From contig JAGXTI010000020.1 in NCBI GenBank assembly GCA_018334015.1, forward strand, positions 80,347 through 144,346: 64,000 nt of DNA. Direction: 5' to 3'. The DNA is from Silanimonas sp. GTDB lineage: Bacteria; Pseudomonadota; Gammaproteobacteria; Xanthomonadales; Xanthomonadaceae. This document shows positions 53,488 to 63,940 of the stretch, piece after piece. The first letter of the stretch is position 1. Each line of letters begins with the position of its first letter. The notes below the pieces were generated by a model. That model saw only the letters and a program-made list of their open reading frames with translations. It searched no databases and was not told where the DNA came from. Both the position numbers and the translations under genes were made by a program.

Positions 53488-53724
53488 TTAGACCTTGACG
53501 CCGGAAGCGCGGAGTTCGGCGAGCACGGCGTCGATGCCGTTCTTGTCGATCGTGCGCAGGGCGTTCGCCGAAATCTTGAGCTTCACCCAGCGGTTCTCGC
53601 TGGCAACCCAGAAGCGGCGCTCGTGGATGTTCGCCGAAAAGGTACGGCGGGTCTTGTTGTTGGCGTGCGAGACATGGTTGCCCGACATCACGCTTTTGCC
53701 GGTCAGCTGACACTTGCGGCCCAT
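53488..53724 (-). CDS. rpmB: 50S ribosomal protein L28
   Basis: A 78-residue L28 protein: [20 protein letters not shown] at the start, then [21 protein letters not shown] and [19 protein letters not shown]. Length matches E. coli. It is the first gene of the rpmB-rpmG operon and has an AGGAGGG ribosome site. Confidence 0.98.
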   Translation of the reverse strand: MGRKCQLTGKSVMSGNHVSHANNKTRRTFSANIHERRFWVASENRWVKLKISANALRTIDKNGIDAVLAELRASGVKV

Positions 53725-54002
53725 ATGGCCCTCCTGGGTGCTGCGTGGGTGCCGCCCATTGCCTGGGTGGCTTCGGCCCGTCCCGCCGGCCGGAGCCGGG
53801 CCCTTGCGGGCTGGGAGCGGAAGGTCCCGCGTGGGCGGGACGGTGCATCCCCCTCACGGCCGACGGTCGGACACGAGGAAGCCGCCCATTGTGCCAGCGG
53901 TCGGGGCTGTGGACAAGTCCGGGCGGGCGGCGTTCAGGTGCCGGCCGTTGCCTCGCCCACCGCTTCCCCGCGACACTCGGGCATCCCTACCAGGAGCGCG
54001 GC

Positions 54003-54758
54003 ATGATCGTGACGGTGGCCAACCACAAGGGCGGCGTGGGCAAGACCGCGCTGGCCGCGCATCTGGCCTTCCGGGCCGCCGAACGCGGCAACCGGGTGCT
54101 GGCAGTCGACTTCGACGCCCAAGGCAACCTCACCGGCACCCTGGTCGACCGCAGCCGTGCCCTCAAGGCCGACGGCGCCGAACGTCTGTTCCACCCCGAT
54201 GCCGTGCCGGTGCCGATGCCGGGCCTGGAACCGAACCTGCACGTGCTTCCCGCCAGCGCCGCACTGAACGCCACCGACCGGGGCGCGCTCTCGCAGGCCT
54301 TCACCGCCATCGGCCACCTGAAGACGCTCAGCAAGGATTTCGGCTTCATCGTCATCGACACCGCACCCGCCATCGGCCTGCGCCTGACGACCGCACTCGC
54401 CGCTTCGCGGCATCTGGTGGTGCCCCTGCAGCTCGAAAGCTACGCCGTCGACGGCGTGGCCTCACTGCTGGCCGAGGCCGTCTCGATCAGCGAGCACATG
54501 AACCCGGGTTTGGCGCCGGCCGAATTCGTCATCAATGCGATCAACCCGCGTGCGAAGCAACATGCCAGCACAGCAAAACGGCTGAGCGCACAGTTCAGGG
54601 TGCGCACGCCCCACCTGCGCCGCGCCATCGCCGTGGCCGACGCGCTGGCGGCCAAGAAGCCGGTCTGGCGCAACCCGAGCAACAGCGCTGTGGCCAACGA
54701 GTGGGCGGTGCTCTGCGACGAACTGCTCGACACCTTCGGCGTGGTCGACTGGCGCTGA
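54003..54758 (+). CDS. orphan ParA-family ATPase
   Basis: A 251-residue deviant Walker-A ATPase. The N-terminal VTVANHKGGVGKTALAAHLA (KGGVGKT at 9-15) and DFDAQGNLTGTL (Walker A') are clear, and FIVIDTAPAIGLRL is the Walker B. The C-terminal part (EFVINAINPRAKQHASTAKR onward) resembles Soj/ParA proteins of plasmid or chromosomal partition systems. No ParB gene adjoins it, and the true chromosomal parAB lies at 55909-57584. A role in positioning another cargo (chemoreceptor arrays, plasmid or phage remnant) is possible. The ATG at 54003 follows a CAGGAGC site. Confidence 0.85.
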   Translation: MIVTVANHKGGVGKTALAAHLAFRAAERGNRVLAVDFDAQGNLTGTLVDRSRALKADGAERLFHPDAVPVPMPGLEPNLHVLPASAALNATDRGALSQAFTAIGHLKTLSKDFGFIVIDTAPAIGLRLTTALAASRHLVVPLQLESYAVDGVASLLAEAVSISEHMNPGLAPAEFVINAINPRAKQHASTAKRLSAQFRVRTPHLRRAIAVADALAAKKPVWRNPSNSAVANEWAVLCDELLDTFGVVDWR

Positions 54759-54765
54759 TGCCCGC

Positions 54766-55143
54766 TCAGTGCCGCTCGGGCAGCGGCTCCGGCTCTTCGC
54801 CCACGGTGGGGGACATGCCGTGGTCGGCGCGGGTCTTGTCCCAACCGCGATGCTTGATATCGAGGCGCAGGCTGTAGAGCGCGGCGAAGGTGGGGAACAG
54901 GTTCTGCAGCACCCCGACCGAATCCTGCTTGGCCGAGAAGCCGAAGTAGCTGAGGAGCATCAGGCTGCCGACGATGCTCATGTACCAGAACAGGCGCGGG
55001 ATCACCGGCCGCCCCTTGCGGCGGCTGGCGACGAACTGCACCAGCCAGCGGGCGCCGAACATCAAGGCGCCGACGTAGCCGATCAGTTTCCAGGGGGTGA
55101 CGTGCAGGCCGGTCCAGTCCAGCCAGAGGAGTTCTTCGTTCAT
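54766..55143 (-). CDS. lipid A biosynthesis-like LAB_N-domain membrane protein
   Basis: A 125-residue membrane protein with three hydrophobic segments (LIGYVGALMFGARWLVQFV, RLFWYMSIVGSLMLLSYF and LFPTFAALYSL). It has the LAB_N signature ARWLVQFVASRRKGRPVIPR. This domain is also found at the N-terminus of some LpxB proteins; stand-alone forms occur with GT2 polyprenyl-phosphate sugar transferases, perhaps as a flippase-like partner. The start at 55143 overlaps the glycosyltransferase stop (ATGA), so they act together. The C-terminal 45 residues are polar. Confidence 0.85.
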   Translation of the reverse strand: MNEELLWLDWTGLHVTPWKLIGYVGALMFGARWLVQFVASRRKGRPVIPRLFWYMSIVGSLMLLSYFGFSAKQDSVGVLQNLFPTFAALYSLRLDIKHRGWDKTRADHGMSPTVGEEPEPLPERH

Positions 55144-55883
55144 GGCGTTGGCCCTTCGGCCGGATGCTCGCGGACGGCCGTGCGCTGGTTGCGGCGGATC
55201 AGCCAGGCCACACCCTGGAGGTCGGCGAACGCGACCAGGAGGCGACCGAGGTTGGTGTATTTCGAAGCCCCGGCAGCGCGTGGCCGGTGGTTGACCGGCA
55301 CGCTCAGGGTGCGCCAGCCGGCCCGCTGCATCAGGGCCGGGATGTAGCGGTGCATGTGGTCGAACCAGGGCAGGTCGAGGAAGGCGGCGCGCTCGAACAG
55401 CTTGAGGCCGCAGCCGGTGTCCGGCGTGGCATCGCGCAGCAGGCGCGAGCGCACGGCATTGGCCACCTGCGAACCGATGCGCTTGCTCGCGACATCGCAG
55501 CGGGTGGTGCGCCAGCCGGCGAAACACTTCACGTCGGCGGGCGCCTTGCCGCGCTCGGCCAGCAGCCTGGGGATATCGGCCGGATCGTTCTGGCCGTCGC
55601 CATCGAGGGTGGCGATCCACGCCCCGCGCGCGGCCCGGATGCCGCTGCGCAGCGCCGTGCTCTGACCGCTCTGGCGCAGATGCTCCAGCACGCGCAGTTC
55701 CGGATGGCGCGCCTGCGCCGCCTGCAGTTCGACCAGGGTGCCGTCCTGCGAGCCGTCATCGACGACGATGATCTCGAAGGCGATGCGGCCGTGCAGCACG
55801 CCAGCGATTTCATCGACCAGACGGCCGGCGTTGCCGGCCTCGTTGAAGGCCGGAACAACCACGGAAAGTTCAGGAAAATTCAT
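55140..55883 (-). CDS. family 2 glycosyltransferase (polyprenyl-phosphate sugar transferase type)
   Basis: A 247-residue GT-A enzyme. It has SVVVPAFNEAGNAGRLVDEI, EIIVVDDGSQDGT (DDG), TLDGDGQNDPADIPRLL (catalytic DGDGQNDP) and the KYTNLGRLLVAFADLQGVAWL tail close to dolichol-phosphate mannosyltransferases and ArnC. It probably transfers a sugar from a nucleotide to undecaprenyl phosphate at the inner membrane. The ATG at 55883 starts the domain; the longer frame overlaps parB. Coupled by ATGA to the LAB_N protein, it may supply sugar donors for periplasmic lipid A or wall modification. The sugar is unknown. Confidence 0.88.
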   Translation of the reverse strand: MNFPELSVVVPAFNEAGNAGRLVDEIAGVLHGRIAFEIIVVDDGSQDGTLVELQAAQARHPELRVLEHLRQSGQSTALRSGIRAARGAWIATLDGDGQNDPADIPRLLAERGKAPADVKCFAGWRTTRCDVASKRIGSQVANAVRSRLLRDATPDTGCGLKLFERAAFLDLPWFDHMHRYIPALMQRAGWRTLSVPVNHRPRAAGASKYTNLGRLLVAFADLQGVAWLIRRNQRTAVREHPAEGPTP

Positions 55884-55908
55884 CGTCACGATCGGCGCAA
55901 GGCCGTGG

Positions 55909-56802
55909 TCAGTGCTGCGGTCCACGCAGGCGATCGAGCAGGCCATCGAGGGTGTCGTGGCCGTGGTAATGCAGCACCAGCTTGCCCTTGCCGCCGCGAC
56001 CGGGTTGCAGCTCGACACGGGTGCCAAGCCGCTCGCCCAGCTCACGCTCGAGCTGCACCACGTCGGCGTCGCGCTTCAGCGCCGGCTTCTTGCCGGGCTT
56101 CGTCTCTGGCAACTTGCCGGCGGCGAGCTCATGAGCACGACGCTCGACCTCGCGCACGCTCCAGCCCTCGGCGGCAGCCTGCTGGGCGAGTGCGACGGCG
56201 GTCTGCGGCGCGAGGGTCAGCAGGGCGCGGGCATGGCCCATCTCCAGTCGCTGCTCGGCCAGCAGCAGGCGAATCGGCTCCGGCAACTCGAGCAGGCGCA
56301 GCAGGTTGGAAACCGCCGCCCGCGAGCGACCCACCGCCTCGGCGGCCTGCTGGTGGGTCAGGGCGAACTCGTCGATCAGCCGCGCTAGGGCCTGAGCTTC
56401 TTCGAGCGGGTTGAGGTCTTCGCGCTGGATGTTCTCGATCAGCGCCATGGCGATGACGGCGCGGTCATCAACCTTGCGCAGCACGACCGGCACCTCGGCC
56501 AGACCGGCGCGCGCGGCGGCGCGCCAGCGGCGCTCGCCGGCGATGATCTCGTAGCGGTCCTTGGCGATGGTGCGGACCAGAATGGGCTGGATCACACCCT
56601 GCGCCCGGATCGACTCGGCCAGTTCGTCGAGCTTGTCGCCGTCAAAGACCTGACGCGGCTGGTAGCGGCCGGCCTGGATCTGCTCGATGGGCAGGCTACG
56701 CAGCACATCACCGGGCGCCGGATCTTCGACCTTCGCTCCCTTGTTGCCGGTGCCCAACAGGGCGTCGAGGCCGCGGCCCAGGCCGCGCGCTTTGCTGTTC
56801 AT
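55909..56802 (-). CDS. parB: chromosome partitioning protein ParB
   Basis: A 297-residue ParB/Spo0J protein that binds parS sites, slides on CTP and directs chromosome segregation. Landmarks: SKARGLGRGLDALLG at the N-terminus (ParA-interaction), the CTPase motif IIAGERRWRAAARAG, VVLRKVDDRAVIAMALIENIQREDLNPLEEA, the helix-turn-helix TQQAAEAVGRSRAAVSNLLR-like segment and the C-terminal dimer domain. It overlaps parA by an ATGA. parS sites (consensus TGTTTCACGTGAAACA) were not seen in this window. Confidence 0.96.
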   Translation of the reverse strand: MNSKARGLGRGLDALLGTGNKGAKVEDPAPGDVLRSLPIEQIQAGRYQPRQVFDGDKLDELAESIRAQGVIQPILVRTIAKDRYEIIAGERRWRAAARAGLAEVPVVLRKVDDRAVIAMALIENIQREDLNPLEEAQALARLIDEFALTHQQAAEAVGRSRAAVSNLLRLLELPEPIRLLLAEQRLEMGHARALLTLAPQTAVALAQQAAAEGWSVREVERRAHELAAGKLPETKPGKKPALKRDADVVQLERELGERLGTRVELQPGRGGKGKLVLHYHGHDTLDGLLDRLRGPQH

Positions 56803-57584
56803 CGTGTGGCCCCCCTGGCCGGCTTCTTCTCGTGGCGGATGATCTCGCCGGCGAGGCCCAGGTAGGCAATGCCACCCCGCGAGGCGCGGTCATAGCCGAT
56901 GATGCTCTTGCCGTGCGAGGGCGCCTCGGCGAGGCGCACATTGCGCGGCACGATCGAGCGAAACACCTTGTCGCCGAAATGCTCGGTGAGCTCGTTCGAC
57001 ACGGCGCTGGCGAGATTGTTGCGCACGTCGTACATGGTGCGGACGATACCGGCGATCTCGAGCTGCGGATTGAGCTTCTGCTTGAGCGCGTCGATGGTGT
57101 TGACCAGCGCCGAGAGGCCTTCGAGCGCAAAGTACTCGCACTGCATCGGCACGATCACGCCGTCGGCCGCGGCCAGCGCGTTCAGGGTGAGCAGTGAGAG
57201 CGAGGGCGGGCAGTCGATCAGCACGTAATCGTAGCGGGCGCTGACGGTGGCCAGCGCCTCCTTCAGGCGCTGTTCGCGACGCGGCTCGTCCATCAGCCGG
57301 ATTTCCGCCGCGGTCAGATCGAGGTTGGTCGGCAGCAGGTCGTAGCCTTCGGCGGTGGCGAGGATGGTCGCCGCCGCCTCGCTCTCTCCGAACAGCACCT
57401 CGCACATCGAAGTGGCCAACTCGCGCTTGTCCACGCCCGAGGCCATGGTCGCGTTGCCCTGCGGATCGAGGTCGACCAGCAGCACGCGGCGCGGCGTGAC
57501 GGCCAGCGCAGCGGCGAGGTTGACGGCCGTCGTGGTCTTGCCGACGCCGCCTTTCTGGTTGGCGATTGCGAGGATGCGGGCCAT
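56799..57584 (-). CDS. parA: chromosome partitioning ATPase ParA (Soj)
   Basis: A 261-residue ParA ATPase. It has AIANQKGGVGKTTTAVNLAAALA (Walker A), LVDLDPQGNATMASGV (Walker A'), YVLIDCPPSLSLLTLNAL (Walker B) and the C-terminal MYDVRNNLASAVSNELTEHF. With ParB it segregates newly replicated origins; its DNA-bound gradient moves the partition complex. The order rsmG-parA-parB is the usual origin-proximal arrangement in proteobacteria, so the replication origin may be near this end of the window. The start at 57584 is 97 bases after the rsmG stop. Confidence 0.97.
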   Translation of the reverse strand: MARILAIANQKGGVGKTTTAVNLAAALAVTPRRVLLVDLDPQGNATMASGVDKRELATSMCEVLFGESEAAATILATAEGYDLLPTNLDLTAAEIRLMDEPRREQRLKEALATVSARYDYVLIDCPPSLSLLTLNALAAADGVIVPMQCEYFALEGLSALVNTIDALKQKLNPQLEIAGIVRTMYDVRNNLASAVSNELTEHFGDKVFRSIVPRNVRLAEAPSHGKSIIGYDRASRGGIAYLGLAGEIIRHEKKPARGATR

Positions 57585-57681
57585 GCGGAGGTGGGTTCCG
57601 GGCGGCCGGCGCGTGGACCGGCAAGGGCGAAGATGATGCCACAGCCCCGGCGAGCCCCGGCTCGACCGGTTGGCGGGCCGA

Positions 57682-58374
57682 TCAGTGGCGGTGCAGTTCG
57701 ACCAGATGGCGCTCGCCGATGAGGCCGGGCACCGTCAGCCGATGCACCGCCGCGAGTGCCCAGCCGGGCGGCAGTTCGGCCAGCTCGTCGGCGGGGTGCT
57801 GGCCCTTCATCGCCAGCAGGCGGCCGTCGGCCGCGAGCAAATGGCCGCCGACCCGGACGATGCCAGCCAGGCGGTCGAGTGCGCGGGCGGTGATGGCTTC
57901 GAACGCCCCCGGCTCGGCCACCGCCTCGGCGCGGCTCTCCAGCACGCGCACCCGCGGCGCCAGCCCGAGCTGGCGCACCGCCTCGCGCAGGAAACGCGCT
58001 TTCTTGCCGTTGCTTTCGACCAGGGCCACGGCAAGGCCGGGGGTGGCGAGCGCCAGCGGGATGCCGGGCAGACCGGGGCCGGTGCCGAGGTCGGCCAGGC
58101 GGCTCAGGCCGCGCACCTGCGGGGCCATGGCGAGCGAATCAAGCAGGTGCTTGGTGAGCATCTCGCGCGGCTCGCGGATGGCCGTCAGGTTGTAGGTGGC
58201 GTTCCAGCGCAGCAGCAGGGCGAGGTAGGCGATCAGCGCACCGGCCAAGGTACCGTCGTCGCCGGCCACGACGGTGGCGCGCTCGACCGGCGCATGGGGA
58301 TCGAGGCCAAGGGCGATCAGACCCCGGGCCAGTTCGGGTCGCAGCAGGGCGGGGTCGAAGACGGGAGCGGGCAT
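57682..58374 (-). CDS. rsmG: 16S rRNA (guanine-527 N7) methyltransferase
   Basis: A 230-residue RsmG (GidB) enzyme that methylates G527 of 16S rRNA. Key blocks: [26 protein letters not shown], motif [47 protein letters not shown] and [15 protein letters not shown]. It lies just upstream of parA on the same strand, as in many bacteria, although mnmG is not adjacent here. Loss of the enzyme in other bacteria causes low-level streptomycin resistance. Confidence 0.94.
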   Translation of the reverse strand: MPAPVFDPALLRPELARGLIALGLDPHAPVERATVVAGDDGTLAGALIAYLALLLRWNATYNLTAIREPREMLTKHLLDSLAMAPQVRGLSRLADLGTGPGLPGIPLALATPGLAVALVESNGKKARFLREAVRQLGLAPRVRVLESRAEAVAEPGAFEAITARALDRLAGIVRVGGHLLAADGRLLAMKGQHPADELAELPPGWALAAVHRLTVPGLIGERHLVELHRH

Positions 58375-58407
58375 GCGCGCATTGTCGCCGAAGCCGGCGG
58401 GTCGGGC

Positions 58408-61257
58408 TCAGTTACCGCTGCCGCGCAGGGCCTGCGACCGCCAGTGCCCGAGCGGGGCCGGTCGGCCGAAAAAATAGCCCTGGCCGTGGCCGAGGCCCAG
58501 AGCGCGCAACTGTTGGCTTTGATTTTCGGTCTCGATGCCCTCGCCGACCACTTCGAGCCCCAGCGAACCGGCCATCGCCAGGATGGCCCGCACGATGACC
58601 ACCGAACCACCGCGCTTCGCATCGCCATCGAGCGCAGCGGCGAAGCTGCGGTCGATCTTCAGCCCATGCAGCGGGAAGGCCTGCAGGTAGGACAGCGCCG
58701 AGTACCCGGTGCCGAAATCGTCAAGCAGAACGCGCACGCCGGCGCGATGCAGGTGCTCCAGTGCGGCACGGGCGAGGTCGGTGCGGTCGATCAGGGCGCC
58801 CTCGGTGACCTCGACACAGACCTGCGAGGGCCGCGCCCCCTGGGCTTCGACGAGGGCGAGAAAGCGTTCGGCGAAATCCGGTGCCAGCAGATGGCGTGGC
58901 GAAAGGTTGACCGAGACATAGGCCGATGCCGGCACGATCTCGGCGAGATCGCGCAGGGCCATCGCGTACATCCGCCAATCGATCGACTCGATCAGGCCGG
59001 TTTCCTCGGCGAGTCCGAGGAACTGCCCCGGCAGGCGCAGCTCACCATCGCCGGTGCGCCAACGCAGCAGGGCCTCGAAACCGAGCACGACGCCAGTGTC
59101 GAGATCGATGATCGGCTGGTAATGCGGCTCGAACTCGTGGCGCACGAGGCCCCGGCGCAGCTCACCCTCGAGATCGAGGCGCTGCTGGGCGAACTGGCGC
59201 AGGCGCTCATCGAACAAGGCGTAACGCTTGCGGCCCTCGGCCTTGGCCCGGTACATGGCGGCATCGGCGTCGCGCAGCACTTCCTCGGCCGAGCCGTAGT
59301 GCGGCTGGGCGAGCGCGATGCCGACGCTGGCCGAGCTGTGCAGTTCACGACCACCGATCATGAAGGGCGATTCCAGCGCCTGCAGGATGCGTTCGGCCAC
59401 CTGCACGGCATCCTCGACACCACGGATGTGCTCCAGCAGCACGGCGAACTCATCGCCGCCCAGGCGGGCCAGGGTGTCGGGCGAACGCACGCAGTCGCCG
59501 ATCCGGCGGGCCGCTTCGCGCAGCAGCTGGTCGCCAACCAGGTGGCCTTCCGAGTCGTTGATGACCTTGAAGCGGTCGATGTCGAGGAACAAAACGGCGT
59601 AGAGCCGATCGCCCTGCGCCCGTTGCCGGGCCATCGCCGCCACCAGCCGGTCGAGCAGGTACTGGCGGTTCGGCAATCCAGTCAGGCCATCGTGCAGGGT
59701 CTGGTGCTTGAGCTGCTGCTCGACGCCTTCGCGGGCACGGATCTGCTGGCGCAGGGTCGCGTTGGCAAGGCCCAGTTCGCGGGTGCGCTCGGCGACTCGC
59801 CGCTCCAGCTCGAGGTAGGCCTCGCGAAGGGCCAGACCGGAGCGGCGACGGCCGATCGCGGTGGCAAGGTGGGTGGCGGCAAAGCTCAGCAACTCGAGGT
59901 CGCGACCGGTGAGCCGCTGATCGCGCCGGTAGCTCTGCACGCCGATCATCCCGACCGGCGTGTCGCCGACCCGCAGTGGCATGCCAATCCAGGATTCGGC
60001 GGCCTTGCCGATCAGTTCGACCGTGCCGGTGGCCTCCAGTTCGCGCATCAGCGGGCCATCGGCCAGCAGGGGCTCGCCGCGGTGGATCACGTACTCGGTG
60101 AGCCCGCGACCGCCGATGCGGCTCGGCATCCGGGTGTGGTGCTCGTCGGCGATGTAGGGGAAGTGCACCTCGTCGCGATCGGCGTCGTAATGGGCCACGT
60201 AGAGGTTGCGCGCGGCGATGATCTCGGCCAGCACGGCGTGCACCTCGGCGTAAAAGCGGCCCTCGTCGTCCTCGACCTCGTGGCGGGCGGCCAGCGCGGT
60301 GATCCGGTAGAGCGCCGATTGCACGCGCTCGCCACGCTCGCGCTCGACGATCTCGGCCTGCAAAGCCTCGGTGCGCTGCGCCACTCGGCGCTCCAGCTCG
60401 CGGGTGTTTTCGCGGCGTTCGAGCGCCGTGGTGATGTGGGCAGCGACGTAAGCCAGCAGATGCTCCTCGTCGATGCCGTAGCGGTGTTCCGGGCGGTAGC
60501 TCTGCACCACCACCGCGCCGACCGCCACGCCCTCGTGGACCATCGGTACACCCAGCCAGTCCTCGCATTCGGGGCCCTCATGGTAGCCGCCGACGCCGAC
60601 CTGCTGGGCCAACAGCTCGGAGGGGCCGCGCAGGGCATGACCGCAGCGGATCACCTGCAGGGTCAGGCTGCCGGGGATCTCGTCCTCGGCCAGTTCGGCA
60701 TCCGGCGCAATGCCGGTAGGATCCGCGTTGTCGGCGTAGTAGAGGAACCGCAGGCTGCGTCGCTGCGGGTCGTGGCGGGCGATGAAAAAGTTCTCGGCGT
60801 ACATCAGCCCGCCAACGATGCGATGCATTTCGCTCAGCACCTCGCGGGTCGGGCGGGTCGAACTCGCCAACTCGGAGATGGCGAACAAGGCGGCCTGCAG
60901 GCGATGGTTGCGTTCGTTGCGCTGGGCCTGCTCGCGCAGTCGTTCGAGTTCGAGCAGCAGACCGCAGGTCGCCTCAAGGCTAGGCACCAGGCTGTCGGCG
61001 GCCTCAGGGCTCCAGGGCCGGGCGGCGCAAAGCCAGGCTTCGCCGGATGGGCCGGCATGCAGCAGCAGATCGCCGGGAGCCGGCCCCTCGCCCTTGGCCT
61101 CGGCGTGCCGCCAGCGCAGCCGTGCTCCGGGCATGGCCCAGGCCCCATGCAATTGCGGCTCCAGCCGGGACGCCAGTTCCGCCATCGAGCTCGGCGGCGG
61201 ATCGCCACGCAGGTCGAAGTCCGGGGCGAGCCGGCGGGCGGCAGAGAGCGGAATCAT
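58408..61257 (-). CDS. GAF-GAF-GGDEF-EAL cyclic di-GMP protein
   Basis: A 949-residue cytoplasmic signalling protein. Two GAF-type sensor regions (about residues 115-270 and 310-460, each with a LGVP/IGMPL...GAVVVQSYR/GMIGVQSYR pattern) are joined by coiled coils and followed by a GGDEF domain (LARLGGDEFAVLLEHI) with an upstream inhibitory-site RxxD (RSPD, five residues before GGDEF). The EAL domain has FEALLRWRTGDGE, VSVNLSPRHLL, VEVTEGALI, LLDDFGTGYSALSYL and LEVVGEGIET, the residues needed for phosphodiesterase activity. The protein could make and break c-di-GMP. It has no membrane segment. The start at 61257 precedes the divergent hemB by 100 bases; the long upstream frame is rejected. 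Ligands of the GAF domains are unknown. Confidence 0.9.
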   Translation of the reverse strand: MIPLSAARRLAPDFDLRGDPPPSSMAELASRLEPQLHGAWAMPGARLRWRHAEAKGEGPAPGDLLLHAGPSGEAWLCAARPWSPEAADSLVPSLEATCGLLLELERLREQAQRNERNHRLQAALFAISELASSTRPTREVLSEMHRIVGGLMYAENFFIARHDPQRRSLRFLYYADNADPTGIAPDAELAEDEIPGSLTLQVIRCGHALRGPSELLAQQVGVGGYHEGPECEDWLGVPMVHEGVAVGAVVVQSYRPEHRYGIDEEHLLAYVAAHITTALERRENTRELERRVAQRTEALQAEIVERERGERVQSALYRITALAARHEVEDDEGRFYAEVHAVLAEIIAARNLYVAHYDADRDEVHFPYIADEHHTRMPSRIGGRGLTEYVIHRGEPLLADGPLMRELEATGTVELIGKAAESWIGMPLRVGDTPVGMIGVQSYRRDQRLTGRDLELLSFAATHLATAIGRRRSGLALREAYLELERRVAERTRELGLANATLRQQIRAREGVEQQLKHQTLHDGLTGLPNRQYLLDRLVAAMARQRAQGDRLYAVLFLDIDRFKVINDSEGHLVGDQLLREAARRIGDCVRSPDTLARLGGDEFAVLLEHIRGVEDAVQVAERILQALESPFMIGGRELHSSASVGIALAQPHYGSAEEVLRDADAAMYRAKAEGRKRYALFDERLRQFAQQRLDLEGELRRGLVRHEFEPHYQPIIDLDTGVVLGFEALLRWRTGDGELRLPGQFLGLAEETGLIESIDWRMYAMALRDLAEIVPASAYVSVNLSPRHLLAPDFAERFLALVEAQGARPSQVCVEVTEGALIDRTDLARAALEHLHRAGVRVLLDDFGTGYSALSYLQAFPLHGLKIDRSFAAALDGDAKRGGSVVIVRAILAMAGSLGLEVVGEGIETENQSQQLRALGLGHGQGYFFGRPAPLGHWRSQALRGSGN

Positions 61258-61330
61258 CCGGCGATCATACGGACCCGCGGCGCCGATGCCAGCGACCCGA
61301 GCGAGGCTGACAACCGGCGGCGTACCATGA

Positions 61331-62347
<1,017 letters not shown>

Positions 62348-62381
62348 ACCCGAAACCCGCCCCAGTTCCCGGACACCCGTC

Positions 62382-63224
62382 ATGACCGAACGCTATGCCC
62401 TGATCGGCCATCCCGTCGCCCATTCGCTCTCGCCGCGCATCCATGCGGCTTTCGGAGAACAGATCGGCCTGCCGCTGCACTACGGTCTGATCGATGCCAG
62501 CCCGGCGGCGTTCGCCGGTGCAGTCGCCGCTTTCGCCGAGCAGGGCGGACTCGGGCTCAATGTCACCGTGCCGCACAAGCAGGCTGCGCATGCGCTGTGC
62601 GCCACGCTGTCGCCGCGGGCCCGGCGCTGCGGCGTGGTCAACACCCTGATCCGCGACGGCAAAGGCTGGCACGGTGACAACACCGACGGCGTGGGCCTGG
62701 TCCGCGACCTGACCGAACGCCATCGCCTCGATCTGCGCGCCCGCCGCGTGCTGCTGCTCGGTGCCGGCGGGGCCGCCCACGGCGTGGCGCCGGCCCTGCT
62801 CGATGCCGGTGTCGAATCGCTGTGGATCGTCAACCGCACGCCCGAACGCGCCGATGCCCTGTCCGATCTGCTCGGCGAACCCGGCCGCGTCCACACCCGC
62901 TACTGGGCCGATCTCGGCGGCCTTGGCGCCTTCGACATGGTGGTCGACGCCACCGCATCCAGCAGCGACGGCGGCATGCTTGCCCTGCCCTCCAGTCTGG
63001 TCGCCACACGCACCCTCGCGGTCGATCTGAGCTACGGCGAGGCCGCCATCGCCTTCCTCAGCTGGGCCCGCGCCGCCGGCTGCCGAACCGCGCTCGATGG
63101 CTTGGGCATGCTGGTCGAGCAGGCCGCCGAGGCGTTCCGGCTCTGGCACGGCCAGCGGCCCGACACCGATCCGGTCTACGCCATGCTCGCCGCCGAACGG
63201 GTCGCCCTGCACAACGCCGAGTGA
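62382..63224 (+). CDS. aroE: shikimate dehydrogenase
   Basis: The 280-residue NADPH-dependent enzyme reduces 3-dehydroshikimate to shikimate. Residues: the substrate site [16 protein letters not shown] and [11 protein letters not shown] (catalytic Lys), NTDGVG (catalytic Asp), the nucleotide site [14 protein letters not shown] and [10 protein letters not shown], and the C-terminal [13 protein letters not shown]. Length is typical. It is convergent with the gamma-carbonic-anhydrase gene 18 bases away, the same aroE-yrdA neighbourhood seen in E. coli. Confidence 0.96.
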   Translation: MTERYALIGHPVAHSLSPRIHAAFGEQIGLPLHYGLIDASPAAFAGAVAAFAEQGGLGLNVTVPHKQAAHALCATLSPRARRCGVVNTLIRDGKGWHGDNTDGVGLVRDLTERHRLDLRARRVLLLGAGGAAHGVAPALLDAGVESLWIVNRTPERADALSDLLGEPGRVHTRYWADLGGLGAFDMVVDATASSSDGGMLALPSSLVATRTLAVDLSYGEAAIAFLSWARAAGCRTALDGLGMLVEQAAEAFRLWHGQRPDTDPVYAMLAAERVALHNAE

Positions 63225-63242
63225 GCCCGGCCGGCCTGCCGT

Positions 63243-63785
63243 TCAAGCCGGCGGCAGGCCGAGGTAGGCGTCCTTCAGCCGCACGTAGTGCTTGGCCGAG
63301 TAGTAGAGCTGCTCGATCTCGCGGTCGCTCAAACGCCGCACCGGCTTGGCCGGGTTGCCGAGCCAGAGCTCGCCGCTCTCCACCACCTTGCCGGGCGGCA
63401 CCACCGCACCGGCACCGACGAAACCGTGCTGGCGCACCACCGCGCCGTCGAGCAGCAGGGCCTTCATGCCGATCAGGCAGGCGTCCTCGATGGTGCAGGC
63501 GTGGATGCAGGCGGCGTGGCCGATGGTGACGTCCGCGCCGATGAGCGTCGCGAAGCCCTCCGGCCGGGTGTACGGGCCCTCGTGGGTGACGTGGATGATG
63601 GTGCCGTCCTGCACGTTGGTGCGGGCGCCGATGCGAATAAAGTTCACGTCGCCGCGCACCACCACGCCCGGCCACAGCGAGGCGTCATCGCCCAGCACCA
63701 CGTCGCCGATCAGGTGTGCGCCTTCGTCGACGTAGCAGCGTTCACCGAGCACCGGGGTCTTGTCGCGGAAAGGGCGGATCGGCAT
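63243..63785 (-). CDS. gamma-carbonic anhydrase family protein (YrdA type)
   Basis: A 180-residue left-handed parallel beta-helix protein built from hexapeptide repeats (LIGDVVLGDDASLWPGVVVRG, RIGARTNVQDGTIIHV, TLIGADVTIGHAACIHA). The three metal-binding histidines of the gamma-CA fold seem present: IIHVTHE-type and IGHAACIHA positions. E. coli YrdA binds zinc, but carbonic anhydrase activity is not established for this branch. The C-terminal helix (LSDREIEQLYYSAKHYVRLK) packs on the trimer. The start at 63785 begins the family block. Confidence 0.93.
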   Translation of the reverse strand: MPIRPFRDKTPVLGERCYVDEGAHLIGDVVLGDDASLWPGVVVRGDVNFIRIGARTNVQDGTIIHVTHEGPYTRPEGFATLIGADVTIGHAACIHACTIEDACLIGMKALLLDGAVVRQHGFVGAGAVVPPGKVVESGELWLGNPAKPVRRLSDREIEQLYYSAKHYVRLKDAYLGLPPA

Positions 63786-63867
63786 GGCGGCGACTTATGG
63801 ATGAACACTCGAATGAGTGTAACGCGGTAGATGTGGAGCAGCGGCGTGAAACACATTCATGATCAGG

Positions 63868-63896
63868 AGGCTCGGCTGAGAGCCTGAGAGTTTTTC
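63868..63896 (+). terminator. possible small hairpin with T-tract
   Basis: AGGCTC - GGCTGA - GAGCCT is followed by GAGAG and five T residues. It lies between the yrdA-type gene and the ORF that begins at 63941. It could be a terminator, an attenuator or chance. Confidence 0.35.
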
Positions 63897-63940
63897 TCGA
63901 CCCTCTGAAATGGGCATGGAGTCTGGCATGCTCTTTGTCC

